DNA from: Phyto melanocephala
Taxonomy: Eukaryota > Arthropoda > Insecta > Diptera > Rhinophoridae
Direction: 5' to 3'
Length of the DNA: 64,000 nucleotides
Assembly (NCBI GenBank): GCA_941918925.1
Contig: OW799233.1
Span: 85,938,055-86,002,054 of the forward strand
Below the pieces are notes generated by a model. That model worked only from the letters and a program-made list of their open reading frames with translations. It did no database searches and was not told the DNA's origin. Below, piece after piece: positions 10,220 to 17,869 of this stretch. Each line of letters opens with the position of its first letter. Position 1 is the first letter of the stretch. A program made the translations under genes and the position numbers.

Positions 10220-10888
10220 ATGTTTCAACAGTTTATATATCCATTTACAATGATGGTGTGTGGTCCTTCAGGTTGTGGGAAATCTACATTTATTAAAAAT
10301 TTGATTGAAAATCAACACTTAATATCTAAAGGCATTGATCGAATTGTATGGTGTTTTTCTGAAAAAAATTCACTACCATTAATAAAAAATGTTCAGTTTA
10401 TTAAAGGAATTCCAGAAACTTTTAGTACTAATGATAAAGAATCAACTTTAATAATATTGGATGATTTAATGCTTGAATCGTCAAATAAAAAAGTTTGTGA
10501 ACTCTTCACTAAGGGGTCACATCATAGAAATTTAGCTGTAATTTTAGTAACACAAAACATTTTCCACAAAGGTGCTTATTCAAGAGATATTTCTTTAAAC
10601 TCTAAATATATAGTAATGTTTAAGAATCCAAGGGATAAGTTACAATTTCATCATTTGGCTCGTCAAGTATATCCCGAAAATTCAAAAGCTTTGGTTGATG
10701 TATATAATAAATGCACTCAACATGCTCATGGTTATTTATTAATTGATCTTACACAACAAATACACAACGCATTAAGATTCAGATCTGATATATTCAATAA
10801 TACTCACTATTCAATATTTGCAAATATAAACAATGACTTCCAATCTAAAATTGTTGAGGGAGAACAAACATATTCTTTATGTTCTTAA
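10220..10888 (+). CDS. FtsK/HerA-type packaging ATPase, left copy
   Basis: The first in-frame ATG, in a good context (AAACATG), gives a 222-residue protein. A six-codon upstream extension would need a GTG start. Walker A is GPSGCGKST at residues 15-23. Walker B is LIILDD ending at residues 81-82. A following RNLAVILVTQN segment matches the sensor strand of A32-like virion packaging ATPases. It would drive genome entry into capsids built from the adjacent structural proteins. It is divergent from the integrase. Its 3' end overlaps by 56 bp the small ORF beginning at 10833. It is identical to the right copy. Confidence 0.85.
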   Translation: MFQQFIYPFTMMVCGPSGCGKSTFIKNLIENQHLISKGIDRIVWCFSEKNSLPLIKNVQFIKGIPETFSTNDKESTLIILDDLMLESSNKKVCELFTKGSHHRNLAVILVTQNIFHKGAYSRDISLNSKYIVMFKNPRDKLQFHHLARQVYPENSKALVDVYNKCTQHAHGYLLIDLTQQIHNALRFRSDIFNNTHYSIFANINNDFQSKIVEGEQTYSLCS

Positions 10889-10973
10889 AAAAGCGAAGCC
10901 CAAACTACGTAATGCAATTTTAAAATATGTTGATGATGTTGCTATTAAAGCTATACATGAAATACTTTTCTAA
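10833..10973 (+). pseudogene. Truncated small helical Polinton protein, left copy
   Basis: It begins MTSNLKLLRENKHILYVLKK inside the end of the ATPase gene in another frame. After 46 codons it stops at a TAA created where the left arm meets the unpaired centre. The Leu/Lys/Arg-rich helical N-terminus resembles small proteins often found beside Polinton structural genes. The rest of the gene is missing on this side, so the original coding sequence was cut by the fold-back event. Confidence 0.55.
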
Positions 10974-11181
10974 TCGCATTTTTATATGGTTTTAATTTTT
11001 CAAAAACTGTTTTGTTTATTTTATGATTTTTTTTAATAACATTGAAAAGTATTTCATGTATAGCTTTAATAGCAACATCATCAACATATTTTAAAATTGC
11101 ATTACGTAGTTTGGGCTTCGCTTTTTTAAGAACATAAAGAATATGTTTGTTCTCCCTCAACAATTTTAGATTGGAAGTCAT
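10951..11181 (-). CDS. Small helical Polinton protein read through the palindrome centre
   Basis: This 76-codon ORF starts in the right arm (identical first 46 residues to the left fragment) and continues through the 73-bp centre, encoding NVIKKNHKINKTVFEKLKPY. It then enters the left arm for a few codons (KVFHV) before a stop. The central part continues the Lys/Leu helical style naturally. The unpaired centre is therefore probably the authentic continuation of the right-arm gene, and the last few codons are an artefact of the fold. It is a truncated, chimeric gene and its function is unknown. Confidence 0.5.
   Translation of the reverse strand: MTSNLKLLRENKHILYVLKKAKPKLRNAILKYVDDVAIKAIHEILFNVIKKNHKINKTVFEKLKPYKNAIRKVFHV
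10971..11043. other. Unpaired 73-bp centre (loop) of the palindrome
   Basis: Pairing is exact up to 10970 and from 11044. The intervening 73 bp is AT-rich and not self-complementary. It encodes in-frame continuation of the right-arm small gene, so it is native element sequence, not filler. Confidence 0.85.
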
Positions 11182-11794
11182 TGTTTATATTTGCAAATAT
11201 TGAATAGTGAGTATTATTGAATATATCAGATCTGAATCTTAATGCGTTGTGTATTTGTTGTGTAAGATCAATTAATAAATAACCATGAGCATGTTGAGTG
11301 CATTTATTATATACATCAACCAAAGCTTTTGAATTTTCGGGATATACTTGACGAGCCAAATGATGAAATTGTAACTTATCCCTTGGATTCTTAAACATTA
11401 CTATATATTTAGAGTTTAAAGAAATATCTCTTGAATAAGCACCTTTATGGAAAATGTTTTGTGTTACTAAAATTACAGCTAAATTTCTATGATGTGACCC
11501 CTTAGTGAAGAGTTCACAAACTTTTTTATTTGACGATTCAAGCATTAAATCATCCAATATTATTAAAGTTGATTCTTTATCATTAGTACTAAAAGTTTCT
11601 GGAATTCCTTTAATAAACTGAACATTTTTTATTAATGGTAGTGAATTTTTTTCAGAAAAACACCATACAATTCGATCAATGCCTTTAGATATTAAGTGTT
11701 GATTTTCAATCAAATTTTTAATAAATGTAGATTTCCCACAACCTGAAGGACCACACACCATCATTGTAAATGGATATATAAACTGTTGAAACAT
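11126..11794 (-). CDS. FtsK/HerA-type packaging ATPase, right copy
   Basis: The 222 residues are identical to those at 10220-10888, with Walker A GPSGCGKST, Walker B LIILDD and the NLAVILVTQN sensor strand. The two ATPase genes point toward each other across the palindrome centre, so read-through of either would make a hairpin transcript. The ATG is chosen over an upstream GTG. Confidence 0.85.
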   Translation of the reverse strand: MFQQFIYPFTMMVCGPSGCGKSTFIKNLIENQHLISKGIDRIVWCFSEKNSLPLIKNVQFIKGIPETFSTNDKESTLIILDDLMLESSNKKVCELFTKGSHHRNLAVILVTQNIFHKGAYSRDISLNSKYIVMFKNPRDKLQFHHLARQVYPENSKALVDVYNKCTQHAHGYLLIDLTQQIHNALRFRSDIFNNTHYSIFANINNDFQSKIVEGEQTYSLCS

Positions 11795-11853
11795 GTTTAC
11801 ACATTCATACACAACACGTAAATGAATCGAAGCTTTACATTCCTTAAATAAAT
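11795..11853. promoter_or_regulatory. Divergent intergenic region between ATPase and integrase, right
   Basis: This is the mirror of the 59-bp spacer in the left arm and the presumed bidirectional start region. No specific element is recognised. Confidence 0.35.
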
Positions 11854-12780
11854 ATGAGTAAACAAACTCTTGTTAATGAACTTCATCGTCAAGCAAGAAA
11901 AAACTTTAAACGTCGACGATTTATTCAGAAGGGGATTCTAGATACATGGCAAATAGATTTAGTGGAGATGATTCCATATTCAAAATTTAATAAAGGTTTC
12001 AAGTATATGCTTACTGTAATAGATGTATTCTCAAAGTATGCGTATGCTGCACCACTGAAATCTAAAACAGGAACAGAGATTTCAAAAGCATTTAAAAATA
12101 TTATAAAGTTGAACGAACAAAAATCTCCCAAAAATCTTCATTCTGATCAAGGAACAGAATTTTATAATAAAGACTTTAAAAGTCTAATGAAAAAACTTAA
12201 TATTAATCATTATCACACTTTTTCAAATATGAAGGCATCTGTAGTTGAGCGTTTTAACAGAACTTTAAAAACTAAAATGTGGAAACAATTCAGTATGCAA
12301 GGAAATTATAAGTGGATAAATATATTAGATAAATTATTGCAAGAGTATAATTCATCTTATCACCGTACTATTAAAATGAGACCCAACTCTGTTAACAAGA
12401 AAAATGAAAAAAGGCTTCTTAGAACTATATACAATAACTTAAAAATATTTAAAAGAGGAAAATATAAGACAAATGATTTTGTTCGCATAAGCAAATATAA
12501 AAATGTTTTTGAGAAAGGATATACACCAAATTGGTCTTCAGAAGTTTTTCAAATAAATAAAAGTTTTGTAACAAATCCAATAACATATCAACTTAAAGAT
12601 CTTAAGGGAAATATAATAAAAGGTGGATTTTATGAAGAAGAATTATTAAAAACTAAAGTTCCCAACGTTTATTTAGTAGAAAAAGTGTTGAAACGTCGTG
12701 GAAAAAAGCTGTTTGTAAAATGGCTAGGTTTCGGAAAGGAACATAATTCATGGATTCATCAAACCGACATAGGCGAATAA
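11854..12780 (+). CDS. Retroviral-type DDE integrase with chromodomain, right copy
   Basis: The 308 residues are identical to the left copy: D35, D98 and E132 catalytic residues, basic N-terminus and C-terminal chromodomain-like module. It is the first gene of the right-arm rightward cluster (integrase, 301-residue protein, small basic protein, capsid-like protein, protease), with spacers of 60 bp or less. Both copies being intact doubles the potential integrase dose of this locus. Confidence 0.9.
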   Translation: MSKQTLVNELHRQARKNFKRRRFIQKGILDTWQIDLVEMIPYSKFNKGFKYMLTVIDVFSKYAYAAPLKSKTGTEISKAFKNIIKLNEQKSPKNLHSDQGTEFYNKDFKSLMKKLNINHYHTFSNMKASVVERFNRTLKTKMWKQFSMQGNYKWINILDKLLQEYNSSYHRTIKMRPNSVNKKNEKRLLRTIYNNLKIFKRGKYKTNDFVRISKYKNVFEKGYTPNWSSEVFQINKSFVTNPITYQLKDLKGNIIKGGFYEEELLKTKVPNVYLVEKVLKRRGKKLFVKWLGFGKEHNSWIHQTDIGE

Positions 12781-12840
12781 CCCAATTTTAATCATATATG
12801 TATAGCAAACAACGACTAACTTCAATTATTTCTTTTGAAG

Positions 12841-13746
12841 ATGGCTTCAAGTATGGAAGAAAGTGATCTTTATGTTACTTTATTAAGTAATGATTCAACA
12901 GATATTTATAAAAACTCTTCAAGCACTTTTACAAATTTGCTAAAGCAATCTTTATACCTAAACGATAAATGGGTAGTTGGATTATCAGATATTTCTTTTT
13001 CATTAATGAATAAAACAAAAAAAGAAGATAATGAAAATGTTATAAAACGTAAAAAACGAAATGTGTTAAACCAACCTTTAGATTATGAAATATTAAAAAC
13101 ACCAAATCCGGATGTTAATATTAATCATGAAAGTATTAAATTGAAATTTAAAGAACTTATGAATAAAACAAACGAGCAAACAAAAACAAATTTAGAGAAT
13201 GGTGATAAAATTTCAAAACGTTTAAATAATGTGGATGATAATATTCTAAAAACTATAACACCATTCGAAGAAAAGAAAGGTGACAATAAAAGAAATTCAA
13301 ATATAAAAAGAAACGAAAATAAAGGTAGCTCAAATATCAAACAAAATGCTCAAACTATTGATCAAGAGTTTGAAGCTAATAGAAAAGATTCTATTTTATC
13401 GTCAAAAAAATATATTTTAGATAAATCTTTAAATGATTTGCCTACCAATATAAACAACTTTATTAATAAAAATGAATCCACTGGAATAGATGAAATCGTA
13501 TTTATTTACACTGATATAATTAAACCTCGATACGTAGGAAGTAAAAAAACGAAATGTTTAAAAATATTTTCAATATCGACATTAAAAAATTATATTCATT
13601 TTAGCCGTATTGAATATTTTCCAATCGAAACTTTTAATATTAATAATATTTCAATAATGATTCGAAATGATGAAGGGAAAGTAATGGAGTTGTTAGAATA
13701 TATTCCAGTTTATTGCACTTTACACTTTAAAAAGAAACGTATATAA
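12841..13746 (+). CDS. Conserved-type Polinton structural protein of 301 residues, right copy
   Basis: It is identical to the left copy. The start is the ATG at 12841 (GAAGATGGC), 60 bp after the integrase stop. The N-terminal DLYVTLLSND block and C-terminal beta-type block flank an N/K/E-rich linker holding most of the charged residues. Minor capsid or penton is the best guess, from gene neighbourhood and the N-terminal motif only. Confidence 0.55.
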   Translation: MASSMEESDLYVTLLSNDSTDIYKNSSSTFTNLLKQSLYLNDKWVVGLSDISFSLMNKTKKEDNENVIKRKKRNVLNQPLDYEILKTPNPDVNINHESIKLKFKELMNKTNEQTKTNLENGDKISKRLNNVDDNILKTITPFEEKKGDNKRNSNIKRNENKGSSNIKQNAQTIDQEFEANRKDSILSSKKYILDKSLNDLPTNINNFINKNESTGIDEIVFIYTDIIKPRYVGSKKTKCLKIFSISTLKNYIHFSRIEYFPIETFNINNISIMIRNDEGKVMELLEYIPVYCTLHFKKKRI

Positions 13747-13786
13747 TGATTATGTAATAGAAAGATAAATCATTTTTATTACAACC

Positions 13787-14224
13787 ATGGATGTGATGTA
13801 TACAAATTATTATAATAATCAGTCTGGAAATAACTTACAAAATATTGGTGAAATATATCATACACCAAGAATTATACAGTATGGACGTGGTATTGGATCA
13901 CTTTTTTCAGCATTATTCTCCCATCTAAAACCTTTATTGAAAACAGGTTTGCATATTTTAAAAAATAAATCATTAGATATTGGAAAAGATATGTTGGAGG
14001 AAATTGGAACAAAACCAGTAAAACAAATTTTATTAAATCAAGGAAGAAAAGTCATGAATGACATTACAGAGGCTGCTATCGACAAGATTAAAACAATGCA
14101 AAGAGGCAAAGGGAAGCGTATAAAACTAAAACGTTTAAAACAGAGACCGCAGAATAAATTAAAACGTTGCAGAGGAAAGAACTTTAAAGATATTTTTGGA
14201 AATTTGAAATGTCTGGATTTATAG
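13787..14224 (+). CDS. Small basic Polinton protein, core or minor-capsid candidate, right copy
   Basis: The 145 residues are identical to the left copy. The ATG lies in a strong context (ACCATGG). The amphipathic GIGSLFSALFSHLKPLL segment and basic RGKGKRIKLKRLKQR tail suggest membrane and nucleic-acid contact. Its last 16 bp overlap the capsid gene in another frame, so the capsid start lies inside this gene. Confidence 0.6.
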   Translation: MDVMYTNYYNNQSGNNLQNIGEIYHTPRIIQYGRGIGSLFSALFSHLKPLLKTGLHILKNKSLDIGKDMLEEIGTKPVKQILLNQGRKVMNDITEAAIDKIKTMQRGKGKRIKLKRLKQRPQNKLKRCRGKNFKDIFGNLKCLDL

Positions 14225-15477
14225 AATGTATGAAAAGTGAATTAGATTTATTTGAAGCTCCTCCAATTCAAACCAGTGTCATTAAAACTGAAGAAATATC
14301 CTACAACCCAATAGCTTCTTTGGATAATTCTAGTACTATTGAGTTTGTATCATTAGGAAATGGAGAAACTTATAGAGATCTCAATAGTATTTATCTTAGA
14401 CTAGTCGTTGAATTTAAAGGAAGCGGAAGTGTTGTTAATAACCTTTTACACTCATTATTTAGAAACTGTATAGTTCATCTAAATAATAAAAATGTATCCC
14501 AACCTGACAATAACTATCACTATAGAGCATATATGGAAACATTGTTAAATTATGGAAACGATGCAACATCAACACATCTTGAATCTTGTGGTTGGGCAGT
14601 TGATACAAATAAAATTAATTCATTAATTGAGAAAGAAAACCCCGGATTAGATAAAAGAAGAAAATTATTTAAAATTGGAAAAAAAGTAGAGCTTTTTGGA
14701 AAACTTCATGTAGATGTGTTTAATCAACAAAAATACTTGCTAAATAATGTTGATATTAAGGTAACGCTAAATTTGGAGAAACCCGAATTCTATATTTTAG
14801 AAGGTGGAGATAAAAATGAATGTAATTTAAAAATACACGAAGCTAATTTATACATAAATCATCTTGCTATCAATAATAATATTTTAATGGCACATCACAA
14901 CGTGTTGCAATCAAAAAATGCAATATATCCATATAAGAGAGTGGAAATAAAAACATTTACTATACATCCTGGAAACCACTCGCTATCTTTAGATAATGTT
15001 ATACTTGGACAGCTACCTAATTTTGTAATTTTTGGTATGGTATCTAATAAAGCTTATACAGGAGATAGAAAAGAAAATCCATTTAACTTTCAACATTTTA
15101 ACCTACAAAGATTCAATTTGGTTGTTAATGGAGTGCAATTTCCCGCACAACCAATTGAATTTAACTATAATAATGGCACAATTATAAGCACCCGTGGTTA
15201 TCAAACACTATTTAAAGGAACTGGAATTCATCATTTTGATAAAGGTCATCAAATAACTAAAGAACTTTTTGATAACGGATATTTTATGCTCGCTTTTGAT
15301 TTAACACCTGATCATAATAACAACTCTAACTGTGGAAATTTAATAAATCAAGGGACAATTCGCATTGAAGGACGTTTTGGAAAACCAATTACTGAAGCGA
15401 TTACCTGTTTAGTGTATTGTGAATTTGATAGCATAATAGAAATTGATAAGTCTCGCAGTATTTTTCAAACGCTATGA
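14209..15477 (+). CDS. Polinton capsid-like protein (candidate major capsid), right copy
   Basis: The 422 residues are identical to the left copy. The start codon is inside the preceding gene, and the final TGA overlaps the protease ATG (ATGA at 15474-15477). Regions of family resemblance are SELDLFEAPPIQTS at the N-terminus, the YRAYMETLLNYG segment and the C-terminal GQLPNFVIFGMV...NPFNFQHF segment. Jelly-roll capsid is the probable role. A structure prediction would settle single versus double jelly roll. Confidence 0.72.
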   Translation: MSGFIECMKSELDLFEAPPIQTSVIKTEEISYNPIASLDNSSTIEFVSLGNGETYRDLNSIYLRLVVEFKGSGSVVNNLLHSLFRNCIVHLNNKNVSQPDNNYHYRAYMETLLNYGNDATSTHLESCGWAVDTNKINSLIEKENPGLDKRRKLFKIGKKVELFGKLHVDVFNQQKYLLNNVDIKVTLNLEKPEFYILEGGDKNECNLKIHEANLYINHLAINNNILMAHHNVLQSKNAIYPYKRVEIKTFTIHPGNHSLSLDNVILGQLPNFVIFGMVSNKAYTGDRKENPFNFQHFNLQRFNLVVNGVQFPAQPIEFNYNNGTIISTRGYQTLFKGTGIHHFDKGHQITKELFDNGYFMLAFDLTPDHNNNSNCGNLINQGTIRIEGRFGKPITEAITCLVYCEFDSIIEIDKSRSIFQTL

Positions 15478-15926
15478 ATGCAATTACAATAAAAAATACT
15501 TTGAATTCAAACAATATAACAAAGAGTAAATTTAAAGGTGTTTATGCATGCAATAAATTACCAACAAAATCAGTTAAAAAACCATGTTTTTATATTGCTA
15601 ACACTGATCCATCACATAAACCTGGACAGCATTGGGTTGCATTTTACTTTCCTAAAAATAAAGCAGCTGAATTCTTCTGCTCTGCTGGCCAACCACCTAT
15701 TAAACAATTCATTTCATTTTTAAGAAGAAATTCCAAAACTTTCATCTGCAATACAAGACGAATTCAAAGTGAAACATCTAATTTATGTGGTTTATACTGC
15801 TGTATTTTTATTTATTTAAGAAGTAAAAATGTATCTTTTAATCAAATATTAAGAATTTTTAATTATTTTAACTTATATAAAAATGATACAATAGTACTAA
15901 GGTTATTTAAGATTTTTTTTTTTTAA
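15474..15926 (+). CDS. Adenain-like maturation cysteine protease, right copy
   Basis: This 150-residue C5/adenain-type peptidase is expected to cleave virion precursor proteins. H53 lies in GQHWVAFYF, Q98 in RRIQSETSN and the nucleophile C105 in NLCGLYCCIF, the order and spacing of the family. The acidic residue normally after the second beta strand is not evident. The segment reads AEFFCSAGQPP, with Cys69 at the place where Asp or Glu is usual, though E66 is close by. The C-terminus is hydrophobic (RLFKIFFF). The start overlaps the capsid stop by 4 bp. The only substitution between the arms is here: Trp54 is intact in this copy. Confidence 0.8.
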   Translation: MNAITIKNTLNSNNITKSKFKGVYACNKLPTKSVKKPCFYIANTDPSHKPGQHWVAFYFPKNKAAEFFCSAGQPPIKQFISFLRRNSKTFICNTRRIQSETSNLCGLYCCIFIYLRSKNVSFNQILRIFNYFNLYKNDTIVLRLFKIFFF

Positions 15927-15989
15927 ACAATTATGAAAATAAAAATAAAAAAAGATATATAAACAAATAATACAATAAAATGATGTTGA

Positions 15990-16190
15990 TTATTTTTTCG
16001 CTTCAAAATTTTCCGCTGCTTTTAAAATAATGTTGTCATTCCCATCATATAATGCCAGGAATAGTTGGAGGTCTATTGGCGGTAGGATGATCACTTCCTC
16101 TATATGTATCCTTTCCTTTTCTATTGTCCTTTCTCCGTTTTGGTTGTTTTTGCTTACAGCGTTTTCCTTAGGTTTTTTAAGAAAATCCAT
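15990..16190 (-). CDS. Small charged ORF of unknown function, right arm
   Basis: This is an identical mirror of the 66-residue ORF at 5825-6025, again tail to tail with the protease (63 bp). It is lysine-rich, then has a VIILPPIDLQLFLALYDG core. Intactness of both copies is weak evidence because the arms are nearly identical anyway. Confidence 0.4.
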   Translation of the reverse strand: MDFLKKPKENAVSKNNQNGERTIEKERIHIEEVIILPPIDLQLFLALYDGNDNIILKAAENFEAKK

Positions 16191-16779
16191 GTCGCTTCTT
16201 GCACAGTTTTTTTAAAAATGATTGATTGTTTAAATACGTTACGAAAAATTCTATCATATTCATAAAATTTACACTCATACAAAATTCTAAAATCTTGACC
16301 TATTCTAACAAAAGTGTAAATATTTTGTTTACTAATGTCAACAACCTTTCATATTTTGTCTCTTTAGTTAACTTACAATTTTTTAAATTATCATGACTAT
16401 GTCTAACACAATTGAAAGAAAATACATTTTAAAGTCAATAAACTTTCAGGAAAACTTCCAAGAATACTTAAAAATATACTCAGCTTATTTTTCAACTAAA
16501 AGTGCAATTTAAGAAATAAAAAATATAATAAAACTTCAAATGTCTTATGTAAAAACTTTGTTATCATAAAATTAAAGCGTTAAATTTCATTTCAGCTATA
16601 GCACACGACAAAACAACAAATGTATTTCATATACACATCTACATACGTGAAAAAAGAAGATTTTGTTTTATGTTTTGAAAAATTTTGTTTATTAATAATG
16701 CTTACTTAAAATGTAGAATAAATAATTAATTAACTGATACACAAATTATGTTTAAATTATTGTATATATGTACAAAATG

Positions 16780-17067
16780 TTATTTTATACGTTTTTCCAA
16801 TAAATAATATCTCCTTATTAGATTCTCTATAAAAATTTTTTTCTGCCCGTATATCATACATCTGCATGTGTCAGGACCCTCAGTTGTGGAATCCGTTGCC
16901 CAAATACAATTTTTGTAATGAACACCGTGTTTTCCATGCACAGGTATTTCCTCAGTGTCTTTACAACTCTGTGTTAATTTTAAAAAATTATTAATAAGAC
17001 AAAGGTGTTCAATAAAAATATATCCGTTGAAGTCTTCCAAAAATTTAAGAATTATATTTCTCGACAT
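16780..17067 (-). CDS. Small Cys-containing ORF of unknown function, right arm
   Basis: This is an identical mirror of the 95-residue ORF at 4948-5235. Four Cys and several His residues in the middle could bind a metal, but no known pattern is recognised. Confidence 0.4.
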   Translation of the reverse strand: MSRNIILKFLEDFNGYIFIEHLCLINNFLKLTQSCKDTEEIPVHGKHGVHYKNCIWATDSTTEGPDTCRCMIYGQKKIFIENLIRRYYLLEKRIK

Positions 17068-17595
17068 GTTAACTTAGCAACTTTTTAACAATTAATAATT
17101 TAATTTTAAAGACATTTTAATACATTCTTGGAATTTTTAATGGTACCTAATTAAAAAATAGGTTGAGTATTAGGAATGTAAATACTCATGTAACTTTTTA
17201 ATATATTTTTGTATCAATTAAGAATGTTGGTTTAGTATATCTTGAGTTTATTTCCATATATTTTTTTTATTCAATCCCTCTTTACTGTTTTAATAAAAAT
17301 CACTCAAACGATCATTTTCTCTTTAATTATTCATCTTTATGGAAAACTATAATTACATTCAATAAAAATTATTTTCTCTTAAATTATTCATCTGTGAAAA
17401 TTCATCTCTTAACATTCTTATTTAAACAATTTTGCACATACATTTTCTAAAACATGTAAGTTTGTATGCACATATTTATATATGTAAGTATTTATATATG
17501 TATTTACAAATAATAATTTACCTTTGCATTTTCTCATATTACAATTTAAAAAAAAATTTTAACAACACAATTTTAAAAAAAATTTTAACAACAAA

Positions 17596-17829
17596 AAAAT
17601 CATCCGTATGAGTAAATTGCAGACAATAAAAAAATTTTAATTGAAACTTGAGACAAACAAACCAATAACAAAATGCATATCAACCAAAAATTAAAAATCA
17701 GCCTTATGGAAATTACCATTGGGATGAATATTTTAAATTATTAACAAAAATTCATCCTTATGGGAAATTACCATTGGGATGAAAATTTAAAACAAAAATT
17801 CATCCTCATGCAATCTCCATAAGGATGAA
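17596..17829 (-). repeat. Subterminal iterated motifs, right end
   Basis: This is the mirror of the left-end iterons: repeated AACAAAAATTCATCCTTATG and GAAATTACCATTGGGATGAA units near the terminus. Confidence 0.65.
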
Positions 17830-17863
17830 TTTGGTGTCCCAGAAAGCCCACAAATATACTACT

Positions 17864-17869
17864 TATATA
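17864..17869 (+). repeat. Right target-site duplication TATATA
   Basis: It directly follows the ATACTACT end and matches 4147-4152. One duplication around the whole palindrome shows a single integration event. Confidence 0.8.

Larger units (their letters stand above)
4153..10970 (+). repeat. Left arm of the giant inverted repeat
   Basis: The arm pairs with 11044-17863. In the inner part coordinates sum to 22014. The sum becomes 22015 outside an A/T run at about 6091 and 22016 outside a run near 4737, so each arm differs by one base in those two homopolymers. The only substitution I found is at 6380 (T here; the C expected from the other arm would give TGG). All other genes give identical translations in the two arms. 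Confidence 0.9.
4153..17863. mobile_element. Palindromic Polinton/Maverick-type virus-like element
   Basis: This 13,711-bp element is bounded by AGTAGTAT...ATACTACT and a 6-bp duplication. It consists of two inverted arms carrying the same gene order: two small ORFs, protease, capsid-like, small basic, 301-residue, integrase, ATPase and a truncated small gene. Integrase plus packaging-type ATPase plus adenain-like protease plus capsid-like protein is the diagnostic Polinton set. The expected family-B DNA polymerase is nowhere in the element, so only one half of a normal genome is present, duplicated head to head. It would depend on a helper for replication. The arms are more than 99.9 percent identical by my reading, pointing to recent origin or continued conversion. 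Confidence 0.85.
11044..17863 (-). repeat. Right arm of the giant inverted repeat
   Basis: This is the mirror of 4153-10970. All eight gene positions are open except that the innermost gene is shared with the loop. This arm keeps the intact protease and is the better representative of the ancestral element half. Confidence 0.9.

Noticed and set aside
4153..17863. Palindrome as a sequencing or assembly artefact (missed hairpin adapter)
   Set aside because: The arms stop exactly at element ends with a target duplication, the flanks differ and form one fossil, the centre has a 73-bp asymmetric loop, and the arms differ at a base and two runs. An artefact would mirror the flanks too. Raw reads should still be checked.
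4153..17863. Two independent Polintons inserted head to head
   Set aside because: Only one 6-bp duplication is present, there are no internal termini at the centre, and both copies break at the same base inside a gene.
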